A program made the translations under genes and the position numbers. From Vicia villosa (Eukaryota; Streptophyta; Magnoliopsida; Fabales; Fabaceae): a stretch of 64,000 nt of DNA. Under the pieces are notes generated by a model. The model was not told where the DNA came from, searched no databases, and saw nothing but the letters and a program-made list of their open reading frames with translations. The stretch covers positions 1 through 64,000 of the forward strand of contig NW_026706169.1 of assembly GCF_029867415.1 (NCBI RefSeq), given 5' to 3'. This document shows positions 13,449-24,479 of the stretch, one piece after another (position 1 is the first letter of the stretch; every line of letters begins with the position of its first letter).

Positions 13449-13451
<3 letters not shown>
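13008..13451. other. Spacer between Ogre-like LTR and (TA)n cluster, unit 3
   Basis: This is a copy of 5379-5818 with minor differences in T-run length. Nothing coding or structural is recognised. Confidence 0.4.
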
Positions 13452-13521
<70 letters not shown>

Positions 13522-13523
<2 letters not shown>

Positions 13524-13758
13524 GACATATCAAATGAGAACTTTGGTTATTATGAGAACTGAGAACTTTTAATAACAACCATACGATTTAAAATCAATGG
13601 TTAGATATGCATTTATGTGATATGCATTTAAGCAAAATCTACCTATTAATTATTGTATCTTAAAATTTGAGTGAAATCCGAGGCATTGAATTTAAATCGT
13701 ATGGTTATTATTAAAAGTTCTCAGTTCTCATAATAGCCAAAGTTCTCATTTGATACGT

Positions 13759-13762
<4 letters not shown>
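13522..13762. mobile_element. MITE in (TA)n, long-TIR type, unit 3
   Basis: This copy of 5864-6105 starts GGGACATATC and ends GATACGTTCAC. It is flanked by (TA)n tracts of different length from those in unit 2. Confidence 0.75.
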
Positions 13763-13843
<81 letters not shown>

Positions 13844-13847
<4 letters not shown>

Positions 13848-13982
13848 ATCACATTTTTATGTGAGAATATGAAAATAAATAGTCGAGATTATGTGTCACA
13901 CTTTTTTTCTCTATCCTCCATCATTTATTTTAATAATGAAGGAAAAGAAAAAAATGACACATAATCTTCATCATTTAATTAT

Positions 13983-13986
<4 letters not shown>
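13844..13986. mobile_element. Second small MITE in (TA)n, unit 3
   Basis: This is a copy of 6173-6315 with the same GAGAAT..ATTCTC ends and internal inverted pair around GACACATAATC. Confidence 0.6.
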
Positions 13987-14064
<78 letters not shown>

Positions 14065-14068
<4 letters not shown>

Positions 14069-14268
14069 GTTTTTGAGATTAATTAGTATGCACTATTAGT
14101 GTAAAAAAATTTACATCAACAGTGCATCATCACCATTTAAATGAATTACTTTAATAGAAATTGAAATAAAAGTCAAATAATTTTAATAAATTAACGATTA
14201 AGATTTATTGACGGTGTAAAATTTCTTTACACCGCAAATGTATTTCAATTAAATTCGTTTTTTTACTA
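14065..14268. other. AT-rich flank left of MULE with hairpin, unit 3
   Basis: This is a copy of 6414-6617, with the same GGTGTAAAATTTCTTTACACC hairpin. Its last nine bases form the left copy of the MULE target duplication. Confidence 0.45.
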
Positions 14269-14430
14269 GGGTTAAATAAGTTTTTAGTTCCTGTAAATAT
14301 GACACTTTTTAGTTTTAGTCCCTACAAAAAATTTCTTCGAACTTTGGTCCTTGTAAAATAATCTGTCACAATGGTTAGTCCTTCCCGTTAGATTCCACTA
14401 ACGGAGGGTGACGTGTACCATATACGTGGA
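14269..14430 (+). repeat. MULE left terminal inverted repeat
   Basis: The sequence reads GGGTTAAATAAGTTTTTAG and then three 'fixed pyrimidine' blocks (TTAGTTCCTG, TTAGTCCC, TTTGGTCCTTG) and CCGTTAG..CCACTAACGG. Its reverse complement recurs at 20288-20414 with substitutions and small gaps. An identical left terminus occurs at 6618-6779. Confidence 0.75.
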
Positions 14431-14921
14431 TATTTTTTTGTCTGATTCGCCAACGTGGATATGATAAGGGTAACCTTTCAGACTTATCATATTCACCCAC
14501 CAAAATCAAATTTCGTTATCACTCACTCTCTCCTCTTTATCACTCACTCTCTCCTCTTTTCAACTCCAAACCCTAGAATCACTTCTCCAACATCATGGTC
14601 CCAATATCCCAACAGCACAGCTTTCAATTTGTGGTCCTAAAACGAAACATCACGTGGTCCCAAAATGAAGCTTAGTGGTCTCTATTTTTTACCTTCGACT
14701 GTGTGTGGACCAGGTATGAGCTACCCTCCTCGTGTTCCTCTTTTTTCATTTTCTGGCTATATTATAATGTTATTGGTAGTTAAACAAACATTAACTACTA
14801 TAGGACAAATATTTTGATTATTATACCGTATCTATTGAGTACAACATTTGGATTTTGTTGTCGTTTTGTGTTGCCCTAATTAGAAATTGTATTAAGTTTA
14901 AGTTTATTAAATGTACAGGAA

Positions 14922-16792
14922 ATGTCTAAGCTTAAAGTAATTTTCTACACAAGGGGCAAGTTTGTAAAAGACCCTGAACTGAAATACGATGGTGGAGAAG
15001 TGTATGCTTTTAGTGGTCAAGATGTTGACTATTGGTCTTTCTTTGAAGCATGTGATTTAGTGAAAAGTATTGACCCTGAGTTTGATTTTAAGAAGGTTAA
15101 GATGTGGTGGAAACATGAAGAAGGATCGTTTGAAGCTGATGATTAAGGAAGCAAGTGTGGATGCTTATGAGTGGTTGCAGGCCATCCCAAAAAATAAGTG
15201 GTGTAAGCATGCTTTTCCTTTCTACTCAAAAGGTGATGTGTTAATAAATAATCTTAGTGAGTCCTTTAATGCTACAATACTTTTGCAAAGAGACAAACCC
15301 ATTATTACAATGTTTGAGTGGATCAGAAACTATTTGATGGGTAGGTTTGCAACACTTAGGGAAAAGGTGAATGCTTATAAGGGGTATATAATGACCAAAC
15401 CATTAAGGAGACTAGATAGAGAAATAAAGAAAAGTTCTAGTTGGACAACAACATATGCTGGTATGTTAAATTTTCAAGTAACACATGTTCTTTTCACTGA
15501 TAACTTTGTAGTGGACCTAGAAAAACATAGTTGTTCATGCAACTATTGGGGACTGGTTGGGATACCATGTAGGCATGCTGTAGCAGCCATTCATAGGAAA
15601 GTTGATGACCCAATTAAGTATGTACATAAATGTTATCTTAGGACCACTTATGAACATTGTTACAGTGAGGTCATAACACCTCTGAATGGGCAAAACAAGT
15701 GGCCTAAGACAACACATCCTATTATCATGCCACCATTGTTCAAACATGGCCCAAGGAGACCCAAAAAACTACGCAGGAGAGAACCTGATGAGGCAAGTCA
15801 AACAAAGTGGCAAAGAACAAATACAAACCACATATGCAAGCTTTGTTTTACACTAGGTCGCAATAAGAGGACTTGCAAGAAAAACAATCAGCTAGTTGTT
15901 GTAGCTTCTGCAACAACATCACAACAATTGCCAACACAAGATGCGCCTACAACAGGTATTCCTACACAAGCCAGTTAATCTAGCAAAAAGAGGATATTGT
16001 AACTAACATATTTATTTCCTATTTCTACACTTTTACACATTGAAACTAGCCTAATTCTAACATTTGGTAATCATTAGGGGAGGCCTATAGGGTCTAACAA
16101 CAAGAAAAAGAAAGATAAAGTGGAAACCAAGACAAAAAGTCTAGGGCAACTAAAACTGTTGTTTCAGATGCACCCATTCCAACTGAAGATGCTGTTCCTG
16201 ACACAGATGCTCCCATTCCAACTGAAAATGTTGTTCCAGACACAGATGCACCCATTCCTATTGCTCACAATACTGAAGCTGAAACAAATACTGGCATCAA
16301 TGATTCACAGTCTTCTCTTCAAAAGTATTGTCGTATAGATGGCGACACATTGGCTAAGCTGCTTGATGATGATGAAATTCTAGATGTTCAACCTTTAATT
16401 GTTGATACAACACCTGTGAAAAGAACTGTAAGGACTTTTGTTGGTAAAGCTCCAAAGATTGGCAAGAAACCTTCCAAAGACAATGGTTCATCTTCATCTA
16501 GGCCAACATGTTCAGAACCTGTGAGTCTTAATTTGTCATTACAAGCTTTTTTTCAAATGTCTTTTTCATCTATCTTACCTTTAATTGTTTTTTTCCCTAG
16601 GTCAACATTTCAAAATAGAAGCCTAAGCACAAGAAGAGTGTTAATATGGGTGTTCAAAAACGGCAAAGTGACAGACTTAGGACCCTTAAGACAAAGAATA
16701 TTGGTGGCCCTGGAAAGAAGCCTGATGACCCTTTGGTCATTAATGAAGATGATGCCCCTTCAGGCCAGACTAATGGTGGAAAGCAGACATAA
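14922..16792 (+). pseudogene. MULE transposase, DDE-deleted, unit 3
   Basis: This is the same gene as at 7271-9141, shifted by 7651 bp: an N-terminal PB1-like piece (14922-15146), then a frame change and the post-catalytic region with the SWIM finger (frame ending 15978), then tail exons ending TAA 16790-16792. One visible replacement is FKHG for FKRG before the basic PRRPKK motif. It shares the core deletion with the other copies, so the deletion predates the tandem duplication. The stop is followed within 20 bp by the LTR insertion site. Confidence 0.8.
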
Positions 16793-16809
16793 AATTGGGA
16801 GGCCATTTG

Positions 16810-18968
16810 TGTAACACCCCAATTCTACCCAGGCATATAGGTACAAATATCAGAGTACAAAAATTAAATTCATAAAAACAATTAGGGCGTTACACTTAAG
16901 TAACCACATAACCAAACATAACATACTCGCAAAAGATGCGTAACACAAATAATCAAAGAGGACGGATACTCATAAACACCTGAATATATTCATACTTATA
17001 TAAATGCATCGGTAAACAAAATATCCACAACATTCTTCCAAAATACATCGCATGAGAAGGTATCCAAAATACATAATACGAATGCATCTAAAGGATCAAA
17101 TATACATCAAAAGGATCCTATAAGCATTATCTACAAAATAAGTGTTCGATCCCCCCCCTAGGTGTTACGTATCACGAGCGGACGACACCAAAACGGACGA
17201 CTACAAAGAGAGCACCTACACTTGCGGATCACCTGCACATTACCCACGAGTAGGTAACATTAAGGCAGAAGGGTGAGAATATAATTCATTATGAAAGCAT
17301 GATCAATATAGTAATGCCCATAAATATCATTAATAATCACATAACAAGATAATCCAACAAGTCAACCACAGTCAATATATAAGTAATGCGGTACATGAAT
17401 GATAACATAAATTATAAAGACTGACGATGATGAATGAGACTCGACTATGCGTATGCATGTGGTACCAAATCCGGAGTAAAACTCCTCCTTGTCATTATGA
17501 CAAATACACCTGCCAAGCATTATGCTGGGACTTTATTCCACTCAGGAAGCCCGCAGGCTGTCGTCATCGAGCATTTAGCTCCCACTGATGACCTCTTGCC
17601 ACTCAGGCCAATATACCGTTATCGAGCATTAAGCCCCTACTGGTAACCATGCCCGCAGGCCATCTGTTAACAACATTCCGCCATTAACGTATTGAAATGT
17701 TATGCTGTGCATACAAACGACTCGATTACATAACAACAACAACAATAGTATAACTCGGTCACATATCCACATCACACCGGTTATATTAATCCACACGGAT
17801 ACATCATCAAAATTGCCACTCAGGCGTTCATATTCACACAGCACACATATATCGTCAAAACATACTTGATTAGCAAATATCATTTCACAAAAATACATTT
17901 ATGAAAAATCATTCAACCACCAACACACTCCTCTTTATCATAAAGCATACTCAAGGGTTCTCATAATACTTCAAACAACGCGTAGAAACGACCTACGGTT
18001 CAAAAGATACAACAAAACGAAGTTTGGAAAACAAAATTTCGCACAGTCCGCTTGAGCTCCGCTCAGGGGACCCAGTCAGGAAATCATCAAACAAAATTAC
18101 AGAACCTCCGCTCAGCGGACCCTCACAGAGATTTCTCTACAAAAGGACCTCCGCTCAGCGGACCCCCTCCGCTCAGCGGACCTGCGTAAACCTAGAAAAA
18201 CCAATTCTGCAACAGTCCGTCTCAGCTCCCTCTAAACCATTCAAAACCCATTTAAACCTTCATCCCAACACCAATACAACACAAACATGCTATATATACA
18301 CCTAATCCATGATTAACACATGGTTGAATCATCACATATTGTCTTTGACCTATATTTCTTCATAAGCAAGGAAACATGGAGAAATGAAAAACAAACATGA
18401 TCCATGGGAATATCTATCATCCTAGTACACATACACACCACAAAATCAAGTTTATAACTTCAAAACTTACAAAACACACAATTTACCATTGTTGAACAAG
18501 CTTGGAAAAGAGCAAGAACAAGAACAAAACATACAAAACTACAAGAACCATACAATCAAGATAAACTAAATTCATCCCCCTTACCTTGGTTGGATTCTTG
18601 GCTCTAGCTTGGTTTGGATTCCTACACTTCTCTTCTTCTCTTTGTTTTTCTCTTCTTTCTCTTCTCTTCACAAGTTTCTTTCTTTCTATCTCAAAATATC
18701 TCTTTTTCTCTCTATATCTCTTTCTATTTCTCTACTTCTCATTTTCCCCCACTCAACTTTCATTAATTCTAATTTTGGCCCAAATGTCACTAAACATTAA
18801 TTCTAACCTATTAACACCCAAAACATAATAATTACACACATGGAAAGTAATAAGTAAAATATTAGCAAAATTAATATTTACCGACTGACTCGACTAAAAA
18901 ACGGTAAAATTTAGGAAAATGTAGCAAACATCACAATTAATCAGAAAAACACATTTACGGGCGTTACA
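16810..18968. mobile_element. Solo LTR (2159 bp) inserted in MULE, unit 3
   Basis: It begins TGTAACACCCC and ends GGGCGTTACA, so it has the TG..CA ends and short inverted repeat of an LTR. It is flanked by a perfect 5-bp target duplication, ATTTG (16805-16809 and 18969-18973). No primer-binding site, polypurine tract or gag-pol frame is present, which fits a solo LTR left by recombination between two LTRs. Inside are repeated palindromic motifs (TCCGCTCAGCGGACC and variants, 18050-18185) and a CT-rich tract (18620-18740). The parent family was not identified. Confidence 0.75.
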
Positions 18969-18973
18969 ATTTG

Positions 18974-19522
18974 CAAAAGGATGACTCGGTGAAAAAAGAC
19001 ATATTTATGCTATTTAATTTGAACTATTTTGAAATGTAATGTTTGTAATGTTATTGAGGCCAGTCCTCTAACTATTTTGATGTTATTGCAATCTATTTTG
19101 TGTGTTTTATGAACATATGTAACAAACCTAATGGTGTGTCAATGGTATTTTGGAGTCTAATCTTAATGTGTGCAAATTTTGGACCAAATTATAGGTCATT
19201 ATTTATAGGTCACTTTTATGACCAATTTATCAGTCACTTTTATGACCAAATTATAGCTAAATGCAGTGTGACCAAATCTTAACGTTTTTTGTGCAAATTT
19301 CAGACCAAATTATAGCTGATTACTTATAGGTCACTTTCATGATCAAATTATAGGTCAATTGAAAGAAAAATTAGAGACAACTTATAGGTCATTTAAGAGA
19401 CAAATTATAGGTCAATTGAATGAGACAAATTATAGTTCAATGATAGACAACTTATCCAACTCAGATTATATCAACTCTAAATCAATATTACATTACATCC
19501 AACACATTACGACCAAATATTT
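18974..19522. other. MULE interior between solo LTR and antisense GRF gene
   Basis: This AT-rich stretch lacks any convincing frame. It contains a run of short degenerate direct repeats between about 19165 and 19440, built on ATTATAGGTCA and CACTTTTATGACCAA. It is the 3' half of the MULE that was not included in the tandem amplification. Confidence 0.5.
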
Positions 19523-20011
19523 TCATAACAACAACATTACAGCTAAAGTATACATTCCAAACACTGATTCAACAATTACATTTCCATAAAAAAAATACAT
19601 ATTGACTATTACAGAAACAATAATACACCAAGACTTCATCTTTCCATACATAGCATCTGACTTTATCTTCATCTTCAATTTCTTGTTCTTCTTCTGTGAA
19701 ATTTCATACAACTCCCTCATAGTTTCAAAAGCTTGGACCTCCCTGACCTTGCTCTCATTTTTTATCCTTTCATCATCTGACCTTTCGTGAACATCGGTTC
19801 GTTGTGCAATATCATCATCCCATATAAATAAGTTACAAGTTTCCTCACCTTGTCAAAATGGACATCTCCAAAACAGGCGCCCTTTGTTAGGTCCATTCTT
19901 ATAGTGATATGAAGTCATCCGAGCATCACACGCACACCTTCTACCTGGACGGTTACTCACACTTGTGGATTGATACGATGTTGACTTCGTTCTCCTTGAT
20001 GAAGATGACAT
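19523..20011 (-). pseudogene. GRF-type zinc finger protein with C-terminal membrane segment, one stop
   Basis: On the minus strand an ATG at 20011 opens a frame of 162 residues plus stop, interrupted once by TGA at codon 53 (19853-19855). Residues 25-52 read RRCACDARM..KGRLFWRCPF, and directly after the stop QGEETCNLFIWDDD. This is the C-x-C ... RxFWxCPF ... C-x-F-x-W pattern of GRF zinc fingers (zf-GRF). The stop replaces a position that is usually Trp, so TGG to TGA is the simplest history. The rest is a charged, probably coiled-coil stretch (EISQKKNKKLKMKIK) and a hydrophobic C-terminus. Small GRF-finger proteins of this layout are common in plants. The gene sits inside the MULE, antisense to the transposase, so it may be a second MULE gene or captured cargo. 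Confidence 0.65.
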
Positions 20012-20055
20012 CGTAACTTTGCGGAAAGCTTAAGCCTTTAAAGAAGTAGAAGACG

Positions 20056-20160
20056 ATTTCAATCTGAGAAGAACACGATGGAAGAGGAACAAGGAAAGGG
20101 GAAGAAGGACTTCGATCTGAGAAGATGACGATGGAAGAGGAACAAGGAAAGGGGCAAAAG
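20056..20160. repeat. Short tandem duplication in MULE right end
   Basis: A purine-rich block of about 52 bp, TTTCAATCTGAGAAG...GGAAAGGGGAAGAAGGA, is followed directly by a second copy, CTTCGATCTGAGAAG...GGAAAGGGGCAAAAGGA. Both contain GATGGAAGAGGAACAAGGAA. The duplication lies just upstream of the antisense GRF start codon. Confidence 0.7.
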
Positions 20161-20287
20161 GAAAAGAGGTGGAATGAAATTAGGGTTAAAAAAATTACAC
20201 GATCCCTTTTAATTCTAAACAATTATCCTACGTGTCTCTTTAATTAACACAGCTGTCAAATAAATTAATACAACTGGCATGACACGC

Positions 20288-20414
20288 CACCCACCGTTAG
20301 TGGATTCTAACGGGAGGGACTAATCATGAGGTCTGAAAATATTACCGGGACCAAAATTTAAAAAAAAAAATTGTAGGAACTAAAAATAAAAGAGACCTCG
20401 TACATATTTAATCC
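20288..20414 (-). repeat. MULE right terminal inverted repeat
   Basis: Read on the minus strand it begins GGATTAAATATG and continues TTTTTAGTTCCTAC, TTTTGGTCCCGG, CCCGTTAGAATCCACTAACGG, matching the left terminus block by block. It lies about 370 bp upstream of the NMT start codon, so the MULE is inserted in the 5' flank of that gene. Confidence 0.75.
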
Positions 20415-20423
20415 TTTTTCCTA

Positions 20424-20780
20424 TTAAGAAAAACCATTCTTGTACGCCACCCACCCTTTCCTTGGCGAGAAGACCTTTTTCCACAAACCCCATATACTCT
20501 CACGCCTCACGCCTCACGCCTCACGCCATTCTCAAAACTAACCCAAATCCCTCATAAATCCATTCATTCTTTCTCCTTCATCACTGAATCACTTCATCCT
20601 AAATTCCACTTCTCAATATTCATCTTCTTCCTTGCTGCACCTATCACTCTTTCATCGTCAGTATCAAGGTTCTTCCTCTTCTCTCTTCTCTCTCCTCTCT
20701 TTCAATTTCAATTTCAATATTTATTTATTTATTATTTTTGATTTTTCACCAGCATTGTAATTTTCGTAATCTAATCGACA
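20424..20780 (+). promoter_or_regulatory. NMT promoter and 5' UTR region
   Basis: About 360 bp separate the MULE's right end from the NMT start codon. A four-fold repeat of CTCACGC (20499-20527) is followed by a long pyrimidine-rich leader (CTTCTTCC, CTCTCTTCTCTCTCCTCTC), typical of plant 5' UTRs. A TATA-like CCATATACTC lies near 20490. The MULE insertion leaves only this short proximal promoter next to the gene. Confidence 0.45.
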
Positions 20781-22085
20781 ATGGAAGACAACAATTCCCA
20801 ATCAAAACCAGATCTAACCGATGCAGACTCCGAAATTCCCAATTCCAACACCAACAACAATGATACCTCGTTGGAAACAATCGTTCGGAGTTTCCAAGAT
20901 TCAATGTCTGTAACCAAACAGCACAAATTCTGGGAAACTCAACCGGTTGGTCAATACAAAGATCTTGGAGACTCAACCTTACCCGAAGGACCGATTGAGC
21001 CACCAACGCCTTTATCAGAAGTCAAACAAGAGCCTTACAATCTTCCAGCTGCTTATGAATGGACAACCTGCGACATGGATTCTGAAGAAACATGTGACGA
21101 GGTTTATCTTCTTTTGAAGAATAACTATGTTGAGGATGATGAGAACATGTTCAGGTTTAACTATTCGAAAGAGTTTCTTACATGGGCTTTGTGTGTTCCT
21201 GGGTATTATAAGAGTTGGCATATCGGGGTTCGCGCGAAAGGGTCGAAGAAATTGGTTGCTTTTATAACTGGTATTCCTGCTAGGATTAGGGTTAATGATA
21301 ATGTGGTGAAAATGGCTGAGATTAACTTTTTGTGTGTTCATAAGAAACTTAGGTCGAAGAGGCTTGCGCCGGTTATGATTAAGGAGGTTACTAGGAGGGT
21401 TCATTTGGAGAATATTTGGCAAGCGGCTTATACGGCGGGGGTTATTCTTCCGACCCCGGTTGCTACTTGTCAGTATTGGCATAGGTCGTTGAACCCTAAG
21501 AAGCTTATTGATGTTGGGTTTTCGAGGCTTGGTGCTAGGATGACGATGAGTCGGACTATTAAGCTTTATAAGTTGCCTGAGTCGACGGTTACTAGTGGGT
21601 TTAGGAAAATGGAGCTGAGGGATGTACCTGCGGTTACACGGTTGCTTAGGAATTACTTGGGGCAGTTTGTTGTTGCGCCTGATTTTGATGAAAATGATGT
21701 TGAGCATTGGCTTCTTCCGCACGAAGATGTTGTGGATAGTTACTTGGTTGAGAGTCCTGAAAACCATGAGATCACTGATTTTTGTAGCTTTTATACATTG
21801 CCTTCTTCTATCCTTGGGAATCAGAGTTACTCGATTTTGAAAGCTGCTTATTCTTACTATAATGTGGCTACTAAAACTCCACTGCCTCAGTTGATGAACG
21901 ATGCGATGATCGTGGCAAAGCAGAAGGATTTCGATGTTTTCAATGCCTTGGATGTGATGCATAATGAAGGTTTCCTTAAAGATCTCAAATTTGGACCTGG
22001 AGATGGACAGCTTCACTACTACTTGTACAATTATAGGATTCGTAATGCCATGAAACCGTCCGAACTCGGGCTTGTGCTCTTGTAG
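20781..22085 (+). CDS. NMT1: Glycylpeptide N-tetradecanoyltransferase (N-myristoyltransferase)
   Basis: Intact single-exon gene of 434 residues, the usual length for plant NMT1. The enzyme transfers myristate from myristoyl-CoA to the N-terminal glycine of proteins in the cytosol or on ribosomes, directing them to membranes. After an acidic, Asn-rich N-terminus come HKFWETQPV (49-57), EPYNLPAAYEW (84-94) and the LLKNNYVEDDENMFRFNYS region (111-129). The NMT signature EINFLCVHKKLRSKRLAP spans 180-197. The second signature KFGPGDGQLHYYLYNYR lies near 403-419, and the protein ends in the hydrophobic ELGLVLL whose C-terminal carboxylate is catalytic in this family. The start is chosen because it matches family length and follows a pyrimidine-rich leader. 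No breaks are visible. A MULE sits about 370 bp upstream. The 3' flank belongs to a segment duplicated at 39410. Confidence 0.97.
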   Translation: MEDNNSQSKPDLTDADSEIPNSNTNNNDTSLETIVRSFQDSMSVTKQHKFWETQPVGQYKDLGDSTLPEGPIEPPTPLSEVKQEPYNLPAAYEWTTCDMDSEETCDEVYLLLKNNYVEDDENMFRFNYSKEFLTWALCVPGYYKSWHIGVRAKGSKKLVAFITGIPARIRVNDNVVKMAEINFLCVHKKLRSKRLAPVMIKEVTRRVHLENIWQAAYTAGVILPTPVATCQYWHRSLNPKKLIDVGFSRLGARMTMSRTIKLYKLPESTVTSGFRKMELRDVPAVTRLLRNYLGQFVVAPDFDENDVEHWLLPHEDVVDSYLVESPENHEITDFCSFYTLPSSILGNQSYSILKAAYSYYNVATKTPLPQLMNDAMIVAKQKDFDVFNALDVMHNEGFLKDLKFGPGDGQLHYYLYNYRIRNAMKPSELGLVLL

Positions 22086-22771
22086 CCAGATATGTCTTTT
22101 TCAGTTTTGTTATGCAATTTGGATAAACCATTAATTTGTTCTGTTTTATTAGCTTGTTGTTTCAACTAAACACCATTTATTGTTCCATTGAAATATTGGC
22201 AATTTAACATATTCTTGCAGAGTATGTGAAAAAGCTTATCTTTTGGTGACTTTCTTCTGGTAATATGCTTACATTGCAAAATTATGAAGTTGTTATAGTC
22301 TGCTGCCTCAGTTTCCTTTTTGTTCATTTTGATCTCGTATTTCTTACAATTCTTACATAATTGTTTCTGTTAATGTTTTGTTTAGCTGGATATGTTTTGT
22401 TCGTTGCTCTTGAATGTTGGTGGCTGTTAGTTTGCTTATATAATCGCATTTGAATTGATCCAATTCGAGGTTTATTAGGTGTTGGTGTGTATCTAGATAT
22501 AATTTTATTGCTTTGGATTTAGCAGTATCTACTTTTGATTGTTAGTAGACTTCATTATTAGGAAAGGGATTTATTGCTTTGGATTTATCAGTATCTACTT
22601 TTGATTGTTAGTAGACTTCATTATTAGGAAAGGAATAAGTTAGCAGGTTAGAAACAAAATCTCCCTAAAAGCCATCCCTCTATCTGTTTGGTTAAAAGGA
22701 ACTGCATAGAGTTTGTTCCTTTGTGAAGGAAAATCTCCTTCTAAAATTTGATGTGAAACTCTTGAATATAT
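22086..22771 (+). other. NMT 3' UTR and downstream flank
   Basis: T-rich sequence without a further gene follows the stop codon; the transcript end was not located. A 66-bp tandem duplication lies at 22505-22635 (TTATTGCTTTGGATTTAGC ... ATTATTAGGAAAGG, second copy with TATCA for AGCA). Confidence 0.5.
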
Positions 22772-24479
22772 AGTAGTTATATTATAGAGACTTGGGTATT
22801 ATGGGGTGTCAATTCCGACATCAGGTAGTATGAGATGCTCGGTGGAGTATTTAAGTGTTTGGTTCTTCCCTGTTGATAGCTGTTTTTCGAAGAAGATTCA
22901 TCGAGTGCTTAGATACTTATCATCATAATCATGGGTCAACACTAGGTCTTGTGGTGCCTGGTTAACTTTAGCATTGTAGTATATTTTCTGTGATGTAATG
23001 AGTTCCAAGTTATTTGCATTGTTTTATATCAGTACATATTTTTGCTGAATAAGACTTGTTTCATCCAAGTAAAAACCATTCATTTGTTTTGGGTTAATGG
23101 AATATTTTAGTGTGATCACGTCTTTGAGAAATCCACCCGGCACAAGAACCTGGTTTCGGGTAGTTTTATTCTGTGTTGATAATCATCAAACAATTTTTTG
23201 TTTGAACGATGTCCTGGATCTAGGTTGTTTTGGAGCTCCTAGTTTAGGTGTGAATCCTTTGTTGTTCTGATTGGTAATGGGTGTTTAGATGTGGGATATT
23301 GGAGTTTTTTTTTGGGTGAGGCTGTTCCTGAATGTAGCTGGACAGGATATATTTAAATGTTATCCTGCTAGCATTCTGATATAACAGTTGTTGTTGGCAT
23401 GGCTCATGCCTTTTGTTTTATTCTTAATAAATTTTATTTGCTGCTTAAAAATAATTTTTCATTGGAATTATAAGATTTAAAGGAGAATAAGGACATCTTT
23501 GTTTTAACTTTAAAAAAAATAAATGTTTTATTTGTATTTTCAAAAATAATTTCTATTAAAATACTTTAACTTCAGTTATTTTTTTGTATTTTTAACCAAA
23601 CACTTTTTAAAATATTAATTTTATTAAACTTATTTTTCATAAATAAAAAGATTAATATTGATATCAAGTAATATAAATGTACAGTTTCCTAAAGATTAAA
23701 ATAAAATCAAAGTCACAATTAAAAGAAAATTTCAAAAAAAAAATTTATAAAAAATTATTTGAAATAGTTTAAGTCATTTTTTGAAATTTTGATATTCAAA
23801 AAATTATAATTATAGTAAAATGTTTAAAATAACTATCTAAGCAAATTTTTCATAAATTTTTTTATTTATAATTTTTTTAACAAAACAATATGTAATATTA
23901 TAGAAATTATATTTTTAGAAAAAAACTAAAATAAGCAGACCTTAAAAAATTCAAAGATTTATTTTTGGCGATTCTTAAGAATTTTTGGAGTGGGAGAAGT
24001 AGCTTTCAAATACTTTCTACAAAGAATACACTCACCAGCTAATATAACAAAAAGATGAAACATCTTAACAAAATTGCTCTTAATTCAATGGTTATAAAAC
24101 TTAGGGTTAAATATACGATGTCCCACTGTCATTAGGGTGAGATTCAGTTTTGTTCTCCTGAATTTTTTTTTTTTTTGATTTGCCCCTTATAAAACCAAAA
24201 CATCAATTTTACCACACCCTATTACTACATATGCTGACTTTGTAGTTGATTAAGGCACACGTGACATTTTTTGGTGCTGACTAGGTAATAAATAGAGACA
24301 TGTGACATATTTTAATTGAAAACAAATTAAAAGATAGAATAATTTTTTTTAGCTGATTTTCTTCTTCATGCTTTCTGATTTTGGATCACCTTGGCCGTGC
24401 TTATATCGTGTGGGATTGGTGGCAGGAGTTGGTTTTGAAAAGTTTGTTGTTGGATGTGATTCTTCACTGATGCTTCAAT

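Larger units (their letters stand above)
10316..17967. repeat. Tandem array, unit 3 (complete, 7652 bp), last copy
   Basis: This is the last copy of the array. Homology to the earlier units stops at 17967. There the LTR sequence continues into its own unique second half (ACTTCAAACAACG) instead of jumping back to GGAGATGAAAC. The right side of this unit therefore preserves the pre-duplication arrangement, and it was used to define the MULE and solo-LTR boundaries. Confidence 0.92.
14269..20414 (+). mobile_element. Mutator-like element (MULE), complete ends, copy 3
   Basis: The left end GGGTTAAATAAG at 14269 is mirrored at the right by TTTAATCC ending at 20414. Over about 130-150 bp the two termini are imperfect inverted repeats sharing blocks such as TTTTTAGTTCCT, TTTGGTCC and the CGTTAG..CCACTAACGG region. 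The flanks TTTTTACTA (14260-14268) and TTTTTCCTA (20415-20423) match at 8 of 9 positions, as expected for the 9-bp MULE target duplication. Without the nested solo LTR the element is about 4 kb. It encodes a broken transposase on + and a GRF-zinc-finger reading frame on -. The missing catalytic core makes it non-autonomous. Confidence 0.8.

Noticed and set aside
21015..22016. 333-codon minus-strand frame opposite NMT
   Set aside because: It is the exact antisense shadow of a clearly coding, conserved gene and has no recognisable domain.
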